Source of the DNA: Verrucomicrobiota bacterium | Lineage (GTDB): Bacteria > Verrucomicrobiota > Verrucomicrobiae > Chthoniobacterales > UBA10450 | Length of the DNA stretch: 31,206 bases | Direction of reading: 5' to 3' | Assembly: GCA_005887855.1 (NCBI GenBank) | Contig: VBQB01000103.1 | Coordinates: 1-31,206 of the forward strand | Shown: piece after piece, positions 1 through 8,149 of the stretch | How positions within the stretch are numbered: position 1 is the first letter of the stretch | Layout: each line of letters begins with the position of its first letter | Made by a program: the position numbers and the translations under genes | Notes under the pieces: generated by a model | The model's database searches: none | The model's input: only the letters and a program-made list of their open reading frames with translations | Told to the model about the DNA's origin: nothing

Positions 1-1
1 C

Positions 2-1180
2 GTCGCGTGCTTTCTCGGGTGGTCGCTGGATGCGTTCGATTTTTTCCTGCTCACGTTTGTGATTGCGGCGATGGCGCACGATTTTGGCACGAGCATCGCC
101 AAGCTCAGTTACGCGATCACACTTACGCTGGCGATGCGCCCGGTGGGCGCGTTCATCTTCGGGTTGCTGGGCGACCGGTTCGGGCGGCGCATTCCGCTCA
201 TGGTCGACATTATTTTTTATTCGGCCATGGAATTGCTCACAGCCTTTTCTCCGAATTACACCTGGCTGCTGATTTTTCGCGCGCTTTATGGGATCGGCAT
301 GGGCGGAGAGTGGGGGCTGGGCGCATCCCTGGCGATGGAAACTTTGCCGACTGCCGCGCGCGGCTTGTTCTCTGGAATTCTGCAACAGGGCTATGCGTTC
401 GGTTACCTGCTGGCAGCGGTCGTTTACTGGGCGGTGTTTCCATTCTTCGGCTGGCGCGGTTTGTTCGTGGCAGGAGTGCTGCCGGCCTTTCTTGTTATTT
501 TCATCCGCGCGCGCGTTCCGGAATCGCCAGCATGGTTGCGTCGGCGCACCGCGCCGACTGATTTTTGGAAGAACGTGCTGACCGTCGTGAGGCGGCACTG
601 GGCTCTTTTTCTTTACGTGATCCTGTTGATGACGGCATTCAACGCCATGTCGCACGGGACGCAGGACATGTATCAAACCTTTCTCGGCGAACAACGGCAC
701 TACGGCGTGACGCAAAAGGCGGCGACCGGGATCATTTACGCCTTTGGCGCGATCTGCGGCGGAACGATTGTCGGTCATCTCTCGCAAAAATGGGGCCGGC
801 GTCGCGCGATCATTTTTGCAGCGGTGTTCGGGATCCTTCTAATTCCCACCTGGGTTTTTTCGCCGAGTTTTTCCCTGCTGGTGATTGGCGGATTCGCCAT
901 GCAATTCATGGTGCAAGGCGCATGGGGAATCGTGCCAGTGCACTTAAATGAGCTTTCCCCGCAGGAGTTGCGCGGAACTTTCCCAGGGTTTGCCTACCAG
1001 CTCGGGAATTTACTCGCCGCGAATACGGCCGTGGTGGAGGCGCGGCTGGCCGACCATTTTCGCGACGCGAGCGGGCATCCGGATTACGCGAAGGCGCTCG
1101 CGCTTTTCGCGCTGGTCATTTTTGTGGCGCTGATCGTACTGGCCGCGATCGGGCCCGAGGAGCGCGGCAAAGAATTCTAA
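2..1180 (+). CDS. MFS transporter, metabolite:H+ symporter type (5' end outside window)
   Basis: The reading frame is open to the left edge, so the start codon and the first few residues are missing; 392 codons plus a stop are visible. The fragment opens inside the first membrane helix with GWSLDAFDFFLLTF, typical of the sialate/lactate:H+ symporter branch of the major facilitator superfamily. The loop 2-3 signature GDRFGRR follows, then RALYGIGMGGEWG in helix 4 and a second half-motif, GHLSQKWGRRR, in the C-terminal half. About 11-12 hydrophobic segments can be counted. By family it would sit in the inner membrane and import a small organic acid or sugar acid with protons. The substrate cannot be read from the sequence. 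A GTG at position 59 could be mistaken for a start, but the conserved helix upstream is in frame. The stop overlaps the convergent amidase stop by 4 bases. Confidence 0.9.
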   Translation, partial: VACFLGWSLDAFDFFLLTFVIAAMAHDFGTSIAKLSYAITLTLAMRPVGAFIFGLLGDRFGRRIPLMVDIIFYSAMELLTAFSPNYTWLLIFRALYGIGMGGEWGLGASLAMETLPTAARGLFSGILQQGYAFGYLLAAVVYWAVFPFFGWRGLFVAGVLPAFLVIFIRARVPESPAWLRRRTAPTDFWKNVLTVVRRHWALFLYVILLMTAFNAMSHGTQDMYQTFLGEQRHYGVTQKAATGIIYAFGAICGGTIVGHLSQKWGRRRAIIFAAVFGILLIPTWVFSPSFSLLVIGGFAMQFMVQGAWGIVPVHLNELSPQELRGTFPGFAYQLGNLLAANTAVVEARLADHFRDASGHPDYAKALALFALVIFVALIVLAAIGPEERGKEF

Positions 1181-1893
1181 TGATGGACCGCGGGTGGCGT
1201 TGGCTCCGATCCGGTGCTCGCCGGTTGCGGCTGCGCGGCGGCTACTTGGGGAGACGCGTGATACACACCGGGTCCATAGCGTTCTTCGACAATTGCTTCT
1301 GCGATTCTCTCCGACAGCAGTTCGCGATATTCGGCATCGCGCGCCTGGTTTCCCTCGGACCGATTGCTCAAGAATCCGCACTCCACCAGAACTGCCGGAT
1401 AGTAGGCGAGGCGCAGGACGCGGAAATTCGCTGTGTGCACGCCCCGATTCACCGAGTGCGGGATCGTCATCAGCTTGGATTGGATCCGATTCGCCAGTTC
1501 AGATGAAGTGCCTGAGTGATAATAGGTCTCGAAGCCGTGAACACCGCGTCGGCGTGAATCGTTGAAATGAATACTGACGAAGATGGCATTTTTCTGCGAA
1601 TTCTCGATGGCGACGCGTTGATCCAGAGGAATGAAAACATCCGAGGACCGCGTCATCACGGTTTCTAGTTCCGATTCGCGCAAATTACGCTCGAGACGTT
1701 GGGCAACGTCGAGAGCAACCATCTTCTCCGGCGGTCCGTAGCGGCGATACGCGCCATTATCTTTCCCGCCATGTCCCGCATCCACCACTACTGTCGTAAA
1801 AGTCTTGCTCGTGTTTTTCGTCGGCACTGTCGTGCAAGCAGCCAACGAAGCGACGAAAGCGATGGCAAGAGCGCGGTTGATCAGGCGCGGCAT
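1177..1893 (-). CDS. N-acetylmuramoyl-L-alanine amidase (Amidase_3), predicted lipoprotein
   Basis: The 238-residue product should cleave the amide bond between MurNAc and L-alanine in peptidoglycan. Residues 1-20 form a lipoprotein signal with lipobox LAAC (Cys20). The zinc-amidase fold then runs from about residue 33 to 215. The expected metal and catalytic residues are present: His41 in DAGHGG, Glu56, His109 in SIHFND and the catalytic Glu171 in VECGFLSN. There is no SPOR, LysM or AMIN domain, so it is a minimal single-domain enzyme; a short Pro/Gln-rich tail follows. The ATG at 1893 was chosen because it directly begins the signal peptide. It is divergent from the polysaccharide deacetylase gene across a 163-base gap, so two wall-modifying enzymes share one upstream region. 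No clear promoter was recognised in that gap. Confidence 0.92.
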   Translation of the reverse strand: MPRLINRALAIAFVASLAACTTVPTKNTSKTFTTVVVDAGHGGKDNGAYRRYGPPEKMVALDVAQRLERNLRESELETVMTRSSDVFIPLDQRVAIENSQKNAIFVSIHFNDSRRRGVHGFETYYHSGTSSELANRIQSKLMTIPHSVNRGVHTANFRVLRLAYYPAVLVECGFLSNRSEGNQARDAEYRELLSERIAEAIVEERYGPGVYHASPQVAAAQPQPASTGSEPTPPAVHH

Positions 1894-2056
1894 TCCGGTT
1901 AGATACCAAAAAGTGCTTCTTTAGCAAAAGTTTTCGGTCGGCAACTTCAGGCGTCGCGCTTTGATTTCATCCAGCAACAACTAATTTTCCGGCGATCACA
2001 CACACAAAAAGCACTTGTTTTTTGCGCGGCTGCACTTAAAGGCGTTTACCACTTTT

Positions 2057-3373
2057 ATGACGATCCGATTAGCGATTCTGCCTTTGCTCCTGGCATTGAA
2101 TTTTTCAATGTGCAAGAGAAATCCAAGCCCTACCGCGAGCTCCGAGCCGGCGACTTCATCTCCGACACCGGCTGAGGCGACTGCTGGCGGCAGTCCGGGC
2201 CCGGGTGTTGCGGGGGCAGCGTCGGCGCCGAAAATTACCAAACCCGTTGTCGATCAAACGGCGCAGACACTCATCTTTTGTTATCATCGTTTGGTCGACA
2301 AGATTCGCTATCCAGGCACTGAGATCACACCGACCGCGTTTGAAGCGGAGATGAAACAACTTAAGGATGCCGGGATCACCGTAATCAGCCTGCAAGATTT
2401 GCTCGCCTGGAAGCGTGGCGAAAAAAATATACCGCCAAGATGCGCGGTCATCACTTTCGATGATGGTTGGAAATCTCAATATGAAGTCGCATGGCCAATG
2501 ATGAAAAAATTTGGGTACCCCTTCACGATGTTCATTTACACCGAAGGCGTACGTGGAGGTAGCTTGGGCGGCGGGGAGGCGATCACGTGGGAACAACTCG
2601 CCGATATGCGTGACAACGGAGTTGATATCCAGGCGCACACCGCAACGCATCAAGACTTGCGCGAAGGGCATAACATCATGCTGGCTGCCCCCGGCGGGAA
2701 GAGGACGAGAACGAAATTGACGGGGCCCCAATACGAGCAATGGGTCCAGAACGAAGTGGTCGGCTGTAAACAGCTTCTCGAGCAGAGGCTTGGCATCAAA
2801 GTGAATTGTTTCGCCGTGCCCTTCGGCAGTTATAACGAGCACGTCAAAGAAATTGCACGAAATGCCGGATACGAAGCAATGTTTACCGTTTACGGTCAGC
2901 CCATCACCTTTACCTCCCCAACCGATTCACTGGGACGTTATGCGATTGAAGCGAACAAGCCCAAAGTGTTCGTTGACGCAGTCAAGATGATCGGCACATC
3001 TAGCGCTGGGGCGACTGCGGTCGCTGAAGTGGGCGCGACTAATCTCTCGACCCAACCAGCGGACGGCGAAACCGTGCGCACGGCGCTGCCCCTTATCAAA
3101 GCGAACCTCAGCGGAGTCGGCGCAATCGAACCCGGCAGCGTGCAAATGCGCGTGAGCGGACTCGGTGTTGTTCCGGTAAGTTACGATCCGAAAACCGGAA
3201 CGGTCTCATATCAAGTAACGCAAAAACTGCGCGAAAACTCGTGCACGGTGATTGTGAGCGCGAAATCGGAAGGCAAAAAGGTCGAGGCGCACTGGACCTT
3301 CGGCATCGATGCGGCTGCCGCGGGTGCACCGGCGCCCGCGCCGGCAAAGCCCGCGCCGACGGCGAAGAAATAG
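2057..3373 (+). CDS. Polysaccharide deacetylase (NodB domain) with C-terminal Ig-like region, exported
   Basis: A carbohydrate esterase family 4 domain covers about residues 70-310. It shows motif 1 TFDDGW (133-138), motif 2 as AHTATHQD with metal-binding His194 and His198, and motif 3 around VPFGSY. Family members remove acetyl groups from N-acetylglucosamine polymers using a divalent metal. A hydrophobic N-terminus ends in Cys19. The preceding residues (FSM) are a poor lipobox, so it is either a lipoprotein or a simply secreted protein. A beta-rich segment resembling a bacterial Ig-like domain (about residues 325-415) is followed by an Ala/Pro tail, which suggests a surface or wall-spanning enzyme. 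The ATG at 2057 is preferred over an in-frame TTG at 2015 because it places the signal peptide at the very N-terminus. The divergent neighbour is a wall amidase. Confidence 0.88.
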   Translation: MTIRLAILPLLLALNFSMCKRNPSPTASSEPATSSPTPAEATAGGSPGPGVAGAASAPKITKPVVDQTAQTLIFCYHRLVDKIRYPGTEITPTAFEAEMKQLKDAGITVISLQDLLAWKRGEKNIPPRCAVITFDDGWKSQYEVAWPMMKKFGYPFTMFIYTEGVRGGSLGGGEAITWEQLADMRDNGVDIQAHTATHQDLREGHNIMLAAPGGKRTRTKLTGPQYEQWVQNEVVGCKQLLEQRLGIKVNCFAVPFGSYNEHVKEIARNAGYEAMFTVYGQPITFTSPTDSLGRYAIEANKPKVFVDAVKMIGTSSAGATAVAEVGATNLSTQPADGETVRTALPLIKANLSGVGAIEPGSVQMRVSGLGVVPVSYDPKTGTVSYQVTQKLRENSCTVIVSAKSEGKKVEAHWTFGIDAAAAGAPAPAPAKPAPTAKK

Positions 3374-3397
3374 TTGAGCGATGATGATCCGGGGAGC

Positions 3398-3437
3398 GCA
3401 CGCGTCCCGCGTGCTGGTTTGGGCGTCTCGCGGAAAC
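3398..3437. repeat. Two-armed extragenic palindrome (REP-like), copy A
   Basis: A perfect 7-base stem with a TCC loop (3398-3404 and 3408-3414) is followed two bases later by an imperfect second hairpin (3417-3437) with GTTT/AAAC ends. The same two-part layout, with closely similar sequence including GTGCTGGTTT, occurs inverted at 6183-6219. It lies between the deacetylase stop and the ffh start, in non-coding DNA. A smaller hairpin, ACACGC/GCGTGT, at 3481-3497 in the ffh leader may belong to the same class. Confidence 0.7.
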
Positions 3438-3519
3438 AATCTTTGTAGAAAAGTTCGCGATCGCGAGAATGCGATCGCCAACACGCCAGACGCGTGTGGT
3501 CTCCAAGCGAATTAACGTT

Positions 3520-4839
3520 ATGTTTTCACAACTCGGCGATAAGCTGCAGGACATTTTCAAAGAGTTGCGCGGCCACGGCACGATCAGCAAATCGAACATC
3601 GACGCCGCGCTGCGCCAGGTTCGCCTCGCGTTCCTGGAGGCTGATGTCGATTTTCAAGTCGCCAAGAAATTCATCGCCCGTGTGAAGGAAAAGGCACTCG
3701 GGGAAGCAGTCCTTCGCAGCATCACACCAGGTCAGCAGATCGTCAAAATTTTTCATGCCGAGCTATCTGCGTTGCTCGGGGGCGACGCCGCGCCACTGAA
3801 TCTCGAAAAACCTGGCCGCATTTTGATTGTAGGCCTCAACGGCTCCGGCAAGACGACTTCGTCCGCCAAGCTGGCGCGCCTCTTAAAAAAGCAAGGTCAC
3901 GCGCCAGCTTTGATTGCGTGCGATTTGCAACGGCCGGCCGCAATTGAACAACTTGCTACGCTGGGGAAGCAAATTGACGTTCCGGTTTACACTCCCGATC
4001 CGAACGAGAAGAATGTCCAACGAGCAGCCGCGGCTGCACTGGAATGGCATGATCGCGACGGAGTTAACATAGACATTTTCGATACCGCGGGCCGGCAGGA
4101 AATCGATGAAGCGCTGATTCAGGAATTGAAAGCGCTCAAAGATTTTCTGCGACCGCAAGAAACTTTGCTCGTTGTCGATGCGGCAACCGGCCAGCAAGCG
4201 GTCAGCATCGCAACTCGTTTCAACGATGTTTTAGAAATCACCGGAATCATCTTAACCAAACTCGATGGCGACGCGCGCGGTGGCGCGGCCTTGTCGATGC
4301 GGGAGGTTACGCGGCGTCCAATCAAATTCGCCGGCACCGGCGAAAAGCTGGACCAATTCGAGCTGTTCGTTCCCGAGCGGCTGGCGGGCCGGATTCTCGG
4401 AATGGGCGACGTGATTGGTCTTGTCGAGAAAGCGGCTGAAGCGGTTGATGAAGAGGAAGCCGCGCGTCTGGAGCGGAAACTGCGAACGGCATCATTCGAT
4501 TTCAACGATTTTCTGGCGCAATTTAAAATGATGCGGAAACTGGGTCCGCTCGAAAATATTCTTGGCATGTTGCCCGGCATGAGTAACATGCAGGGCCTTT
4601 CGGTTGACGAGAAGCAGCTCAAGCGCACGGAAGCCATTGTGCTTTCGATGACGAGCGAAGAGCGGACACGCCCTGACATCCTAAATGCGCGGCGTCGTCA
4701 GCGCATCGCGCGTGGCAGCGGCAGCACCGTGACTGAGGTAAACGATTTGCTGCGCCGCTTCGGTCAAATGCGCAAGATGATGAAAAGCGCGGGCAAAATG
4801 AAAAAAATGATGGCGCAGATGGCGCGAATGAAAACTTAA
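3520..4839 (+). CDS. ffh: Signal recognition particle GTPase Ffh
   Basis: The 439-residue protein is the SRP54 homologue that, with 4.5S RNA, targets nascent membrane and secreted proteins to FtsY and SecYEG. The N domain is residues 1-90. The G domain carries G1 GLNGSGKTT (105-113), the DTAGR G3 motif and the G4 motif [10 protein letters not shown]. The methionine-rich M domain covers roughly residues 300-439 and ends in a Met/Lys-rich tail. The ATG at 3520 matches the usual N-terminus beginning MFxxLxxKLQ. An upstream in-frame ATG at 3469 would add 17 unrelated residues encoded in hairpin-containing leader DNA and is rejected. It is the first gene of ffh-rpsP-khpA-trmD, with one base between its stop and rpsP. 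Length is normal for the family. Confidence 0.98.
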   Translation: MFSQLGDKLQDIFKELRGHGTISKSNIDAALRQVRLAFLEADVDFQVAKKFIARVKEKALGEAVLRSITPGQQIVKIFHAELSALLGGDAAPLNLEKPGRILIVGLNGSGKTTSSAKLARLLKKQGHAPALIACDLQRPAAIEQLATLGKQIDVPVYTPDPNEKNVQRAAAAALEWHDRDGVNIDIFDTAGRQEIDEALIQELKALKDFLRPQETLLVVDAATGQQAVSIATRFNDVLEITGIILTKLDGDARGGAALSMREVTRRPIKFAGTGEKLDQFELFVPERLAGRILGMGDVIGLVEKAAEAVDEEEAARLERKLRTASFDFNDFLAQFKMMRKLGPLENILGMLPGMSNMQGLSVDEKQLKRTEAIVLSMTSEERTRPDILNARRRQRIARGSGSTVTEVNDLLRRFGQMRKMMKSAGKMKKMMAQMARMKT

Positions 4840-4840
4840 C

Positions 4841-5182
4841 ATGGCAGTTTCAATCAGATTACGCAGAGAAGGAGCAAAGAATCGCCCCTATTACAAAGTG
4901 GTGGTGGCCGACAGCCGCAGTCCACGCGAGGGCAGATTCATCGAGATCATCGGCACGTACGATCCCAAGAAACCAGGTCACAACAGTACGTTGAAAGTGG
5001 ATCGCGTGGAATATTGGATGGCGCGCGGCGCTCAGCCATCGGACACGGTGCGGAGCTTGCTCAAAAAAAGTAAGAAACAAGACGAGCCTGCTCCGGCCGC
5101 GGCAACGCCAGCATCGGCCGAACCGAAGGCGACTCCGATTATTCCTACCGATACATCGCCAGCTACGCCTGAAGCGACGTGA
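4841..5182 (+). CDS. rpsP: 30S ribosomal protein S16 with Ala/Pro-rich C-terminal tail
   Basis: The first 80 residues or so are a standard S16: it starts [13 protein letters not shown], then [12 protein letters not shown], a GTYDP turn, and the [15 protein letters not shown] segment. S16 binds 16S rRNA and is needed for 30S assembly. Most bacterial S16 proteins end shortly after this point. Here about 30 further residues rich in Ala, Pro and Thr follow, probably disordered; such tails occur in several phyla. The gene starts one base after the ffh stop, and its end overlaps the GTG of khpA by four bases, so the genes are probably translationally coupled. Confidence 0.97.
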   Translation: MAVSIRLRREGAKNRPYYKVVVADSRSPREGRFIEIIGTYDPKKPGHNSTLKVDRVEYWMARGAQPSDTVRSLLKKSKKQDEPAPAAATPASAEPKATPIIPTDTSPATPEAT

Positions 5183-5409
5183 AAGAATTTCTTGAGTTCG
5201 TCATTCGACAATTGGTCGAATATCCCGATGAGATGATGCTCTCGGAAATTCCCAGCGGAAAAACCACGATCTTCAAATTGCAACTTCGGCAAAGCGACGT
5301 CGGTCGGGTCATTGGCCGCAATGGCCAAACCATTCACGCGATCCGTGCCTTGCTCGCTAGTTCCGCCGCGCGGCATGGCCAACGGGCCACTCTCGAAATC
5401 GTGGAGTAA
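5179..5409 (+). CDS. khpA: KH-domain RNA-binding protein KhpA
   Basis: This 76-residue protein consists of one KH domain with the [15 protein letters not shown] signature, a GxxG loop variant. By family, KhpA is a small RNA-binding protein, often partnered with KhpB/Jag and linked to ribosome and cell-envelope regulation. The start is GTG at 5179, overlapping the end of rpsP in a GTGA arrangement. An ATG further inside would cut off the first helix. The position between rpsP and trmD is the usual one for this gene. No rimM follows, although that gene commonly lies here in other bacteria. Confidence 0.94.
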   Translation: MKEFLEFVIRQLVEYPDEMMLSEIPSGKTTIFKLQLRQSDVGRVIGRNGQTIHAIRALLASSAARHGQRATLEIVE

Positions 5410-5410
5410 C

Positions 5411-5465
5411 ACAGGCGTCTTGCCTGTATCTGAAATCAGTTTGACGTTCACAGGCCGGAAGCCTG
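5411..5465. repeat. Pair of short hairpins between khpA and trmD (REP-like)
   Basis: Two hairpins share the same stem core. ACAGGC/GCCTGT with loop GTCTT lies at 5411-5427, and CAGGC/GCCTG with loop CGGAA at 5451-5465. They fill most of the 64-base gap inside an otherwise overlapping operon. The layout of two near-identical stems with different five-base loops resembles the two-armed elements at 3398 and 6183, though the stem sequence differs. They may act as REP units or as an attenuating structure ahead of trmD. Confidence 0.6.
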
Positions 5466-5473
5466 GGTTACGA

Positions 5474-6163
5474 ATGAAGATCGATATCCTGACGTTATTC
5501 CCGGAAATCTGCCGGGCGCCGCTGAGCGAAAGCATCATGAAACGTGCGCAGGAAAATGGAACTATCGATCTTCACATCCATAACCTGCGCGACTGGACGA
5601 AGGATAAACATCACATTGTTGATGACGCGCCGTTTGGCGGCGGCCAGGGGATGATCATGAAGCCGGAACCGATTTTTGCGGCGGTTGAAGATCTTCGAAA
5701 TCGAACGCCGAACACCGAACACCAGACATCGAAGGTCGTGCTCATGTCGCCGGCTGGGCGCCGTTTCGATCAATCGATGGCGCAACGGTTTTCGTGTGAA
5801 TCGCACCTCATCGTTATCTGCGGTCATTACGAGGGGGTCGATCACCGCGTTATCGAACACCTTGTCGATCTTGAGATTTCGATCGGCGATTACGTACTGA
5901 CGAATGGCGCGATTGCTGCAGTCGTGCTCGTCGATGCAATCGCGCGGCTTGTTCCTGGGGTGCTCGGTCACGAACATTCCGCCGCGGATGATAGTTTTAG
6001 CGTGGGCTTGCTTGAAGCGCCGCAATACACGAGGCCGGCAGAATTTCGCGGATGGAAAGTTCCGGACGTCTTGCTTTCGGGAAATCACGCGAGGATTGTG
6101 GCCTGGCGAAAAGAACAAGGACTCAAAAGAACGAAGCAAAACAGGCCGGATTTGCTTCAATAA
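5474..6163 (+). CDS. trmD: tRNA (guanine-N1-)-methyltransferase TrmD
   Basis: The 229-residue SPOUT methyltransferase makes m1G37 in tRNAs next to the anticodon, preventing frameshifting. Visible signatures are the N-terminal [25 protein letters not shown] (53-66), the knot segment [11 protein letters not shown] (115-125) and [10 protein letters not shown] (136-145), plus the C-terminal [13 protein letters not shown] helix. The start ATG at 5474 matches the family N-terminus. The upstream in-frame extension to 5312 runs antigenically through khpA coding and hairpin DNA and is not real. Length is slightly shorter than the 240-255 residues of many TrmDs, but the C-terminal domain looks complete. 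The usual downstream rplS is missing: a hairpin element and a convergent gene follow. Confidence 0.97.
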   Translation: MKIDILTLFPEICRAPLSESIMKRAQENGTIDLHIHNLRDWTKDKHHIVDDAPFGGGQGMIMKPEPIFAAVEDLRNRTPNTEHQTSKVVLMSPAGRRFDQSMAQRFSCESHLIVICGHYEGVDHRVIEHLVDLEISIGDYVLTNGAIAAVVLVDAIARLVPGVLGHEHSAADDSFSVGLLEAPQYTRPAEFRGWKVPDVLLSGNHARIVAWRKEQGLKRTKQNRPDLLQ

Positions 6164-6182
6164 ATTTGGTAGAGATTGTTTT

Positions 6183-6219
6183 GGCGCGTGGCGCCGAAAC
6201 CAGCACGCGAGAGACGTGC
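6183..6219. repeat. Two-armed extragenic palindrome (REP-like), copy B, between convergent genes
   Basis: The first arm is a perfect GGCGC/GCGCC stem with loop GTG (6183-6195). The second is a GCACG/CGTGC stem (6203-6207, 6215-6219). Its reverse complement lines up with the element at 3398-3437, sharing GCGCACG, CGCGTGCTGGTTT and the second arm's GGCG core. It fills the 57 bases between the trmD stop and the fabF stop and could also act as a bidirectional transcription barrier. No T-run follows it. Confidence 0.7.
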
Positions 6220-6220
6220 G

Positions 6221-7465
6221 CTACCTTACCTTTCCCAACACCACGCACGCGTTAATTCCGCCAAATCCAAACGAGTTGCTCATGACGTGAGTCAATTTCG
6301 CTTCGCGTCCGTTATTTGGAACAATATCGAGATCGCAAGCCGGATCGGCATGTTGGTAGTTAATTGTTGGGGGAATCCACTGTCGATCCAACGCAAGGGC
6401 GCAAAGCGCCGCTTCGATCGCACCGGTCGCGCCGAGCGGGTGCGCGTAATAACCTTTTGTGCCGCTGACTGGAATTCGCTGGGCGTGTTCGCCGAACACT
6501 TGTTTGATCGACATCGTTTCGGCCCTGTCATTTAGCTGCGTCGAGCTTGCATGCGCATTGATATAATCGATTTGCTCGGGCGCGACCCGTGCGTCAGCAA
6601 GCGCATCGCGCATCGCGCGAACGCATGAATCACCGCTCGGAAGGGGCGCGGTCATATGAAAAGCATCGTTGTTTAAACTGTAGCCGAGCACCTCGGCGTA
6701 AATCCGCGCCCCGCGGGCTCGCGCATGCTCGAGCTCCTCGATGATTAGCGAGGCCGCGCCTTCGCCCATCACGAATCCGTCGCGCACCAAGTCGAACGGC
6801 CGACAAGCCAGAGCGGGATCGCCCGACCAGCGGCTCATCGTTTTAATGATGTCGAATGCCCCGACCGTGATCGTCGTGAGAGGCGCCTCCGCTCCTCCGG
6901 CGACGATCACATCGGCGAAATCATCCCGAATATAACGAAGCGCTTCGCCCACTGACACTGTGCCACTCGCACAACTGTTCGAATTCGTTGTGCCCACGCC
7001 GCGAAAACCGAAGTCAATCGCGATGTTCGAATGGGCTGACCCACCAAAAACCTGGACAGCGAGCGTAGGTTGAACTCCGCGGGCGCCTTTTTTCAGATAT
7101 CGGATGTATTGATCTTCGGCCTTGCAGACACCGCCAAGTGCGGTGCCAAAACTGACCCCGACGCGATGCTGCGGTTTTTCGCGGGAATATTCGAGCTGCG
7201 CGTCATCGAGTGCGAGCTTCGCAGATGCGACGGCGAACTGTGCATAGCGGTCGAGCCGTTTCAAGCGATGCGGCTCAAAGAATTCCTCCGGATCCCAATC
7301 GCGAATCTCGCCCGCGCAACGCACGCGAAAAGCGCTGGGGTCGAAACTAGCAATGCTGTTGATGCCACTCGTCTCCGCCAGAATCCCGTTCCAAAAATTC
7401 TCGCGCCCATGTCCGACGCAAGTGATTGGACCAATCCCCGTGATGACAACACGTCTTCGGCTCAT
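6221..7465 (-). CDS. Beta-ketoacyl-ACP synthase, FabF (KAS II) type
   Basis: The 414-residue thiolase-fold condensing enzyme has the Cys-His-His triad expected for chain elongation: Cys165 in SNSCASG, His305 in NAHASST and His342 in YYAHPLGATG. The common FabF form of the second motif is NAHGTST, so the Gly-to-Ala and Thr-to-Ser changes are slight departures. The C-terminal NSFGFGG motif is present. It would extend acyl chains on an acyl carrier protein. No acpP, fabG, fabD or fabZ is near. The only partner is the START-domain gene upstream, whose stop overlaps this ATG (ATGA). That pairing suggests a specialised lipid or polyketide-like condensation rather than the housekeeping fabF, so no symbol is assigned. 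Confidence 0.92.
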   Translation of the reverse strand: MSRRRVVITGIGPITCVGHGRENFWNGILAETSGINSIASFDPSAFRVRCAGEIRDWDPEEFFEPHRLKRLDRYAQFAVASAKLALDDAQLEYSREKPQHRVGVSFGTALGGVCKAEDQYIRYLKKGARGVQPTLAVQVFGGSAHSNIAIDFGFRGVGTTNSNSCASGTVSVGEALRYIRDDFADVIVAGGAEAPLTTITVGAFDIIKTMSRWSGDPALACRPFDLVRDGFVMGEGAASLIIEELEHARARGARIYAEVLGYSLNNDAFHMTAPLPSGDSCVRAMRDALADARVAPEQIDYINAHASSTQLNDRAETMSIKQVFGEHAQRIPVSGTKGYYAHPLGATGAIEAALCALALDRQWIPPTINYQHADPACDLDIVPNNGREAKLTHVMSNSFGFGGINACVVLGKVR

Positions 7466-7917
7466 GCGGTAACCTTGTTTGCCCTTGCCTCGACGTATGA
7501 CTTCATGCAGCGCAATGTTTTACTAGCGATGTTATGAATGAAAAAATCGCCGATAATTTTGTCGGCAATCGGGGCCAGTAGGTTCACCCGAAAAGCCAAA
7601 TCGTGTTTAATCTCGACCAGCACTCCGGCCGGCGCATCCTGAAATGTCCAAACTACGCACATTCCTTTTGTGAACGCTTTCAAATGATGAAAGCGGATTT
7701 CAAGACGCTCGCGATCGATGATTTGCTCGGAAGTCCAGGAAATCGGAATGCCGGAACGTATCGCCGCCATCACGACGACATTTCTAATCGGGCCATGTTC
7801 GAGATAACGGATGTAGCGGTAGTGCGGTAGAATCCGCGGCCACAACTCCAAGTTCGCCGCCGTCTCGAAAATCGTCATTCTCGGTGCGCACATGATGATG
7901 GAGTTGGTCTTGTGCAT
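7462..7917 (-). CDS. START/SRPBCC-family protein (polyketide cyclase/dehydrase-like)
   Basis: From ATG 7917 the product has 151 residues. The SRPBCC helix-grip pattern is clear: MHKTNSIIMCAP, then the IFETAANLELWPRILPHY helix, a VVWTF/VLVEIKHDL strand region and a long C-terminal helix ending in an Arg/Lys-rich segment. The fold makes a hydrophobic pocket; relatives include aromatases/cyclases and lipid-binding proteins such as the Coq10 group. Starts at 7989 (GTG) or 7986 (ATG, with GAAGGG upstream) would add about 23-24 residues that do not look conserved, so 7917 is preferred though not certain. The 4-base overlap with the ketosynthase implies coupled translation and a shared acyl or polyketide substrate. 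Confidence 0.78.
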   Translation of the reverse strand: MHKTNSIIMCAPRMTIFETAANLELWPRILPHYRYIRYLEHGPIRNVVVMAAIRSGIPISWTSEQIIDRERLEIRFHHLKAFTKGMCVVWTFQDAPAGVLVEIKHDLAFRVNLLAPIADKIIGDFFIHNIASKTLRCMKSYVEARANKVTA

Positions 7918-8086
7918 TGGAAGTGATCGCCACCGCAAAATAAAAACCCACTTAGCTATCGATGTTGCGCAGCTTCTGTTGAACATCACACCCTTCGTCG
8001 AAAATCAATTTGATAAAAGAGAAAAATCGTCCGCCAAGCATCCGAGAACAAGCTGTCGCTGGCGGAAATGAATCTGCCTATTCGGA

Positions 8087-8127
8087 GTCCGAAGGCAGGG
8101 GTTCGAACCCTTACCTTCGATTCGGAC
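8087..8127. other. Long imperfect stem-loop with tRNA T-arm-like apex
   Basis: On the minus strand the order is GTCC, GAAGG, AGGG, a TTCGAAC loop, then CCCT, CCTTC, GGAC, giving about 13 paired bases with small bulges. The apex looks like a tRNA T-arm. No acceptor stem, D-arm, anticodon arm or CCA could be fitted on either strand, so I do not call a tRNA. It begins 23 bases past the stop of the Tat ferritin-like gene and may be a terminator without a T-run, a decayed tRNA end, or another extragenic palindrome. The rest of the 232-base gap shows nothing else I can name. Confidence 0.45.
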
Positions 8128-8149
8128 GTGTTGAGTCGGCAGGTATCTC

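Noticed and set aside
7..561. A 184-residue plus-strand frame in the first 600 bases
   Set aside because: Arg/His/Ala-rich shadow of the MFS transporter frame, without hydrophobic segments or motifs.
1894..2056. A shared regulatory site in the divergent amidase/deacetylase gap
   Set aside because: Only loosely related AAGTGCTT and AAGCACTT words were seen, too short and far apart to call an operator or promoter.
5312..5473. A longer TrmD start that overlaps khpA
   Set aside because: The extra 54 residues come from another frame of khpA and the hairpins. The conserved TrmD N-terminus begins at 5474.
8060..8130. A tRNA gene suggested by the GGTTCGAACC box
   Set aside because: No acceptor, D or anticodon arms can be fitted on either strand, and TTCGAA is self-complementary, so the box appears on both strands by symmetry.
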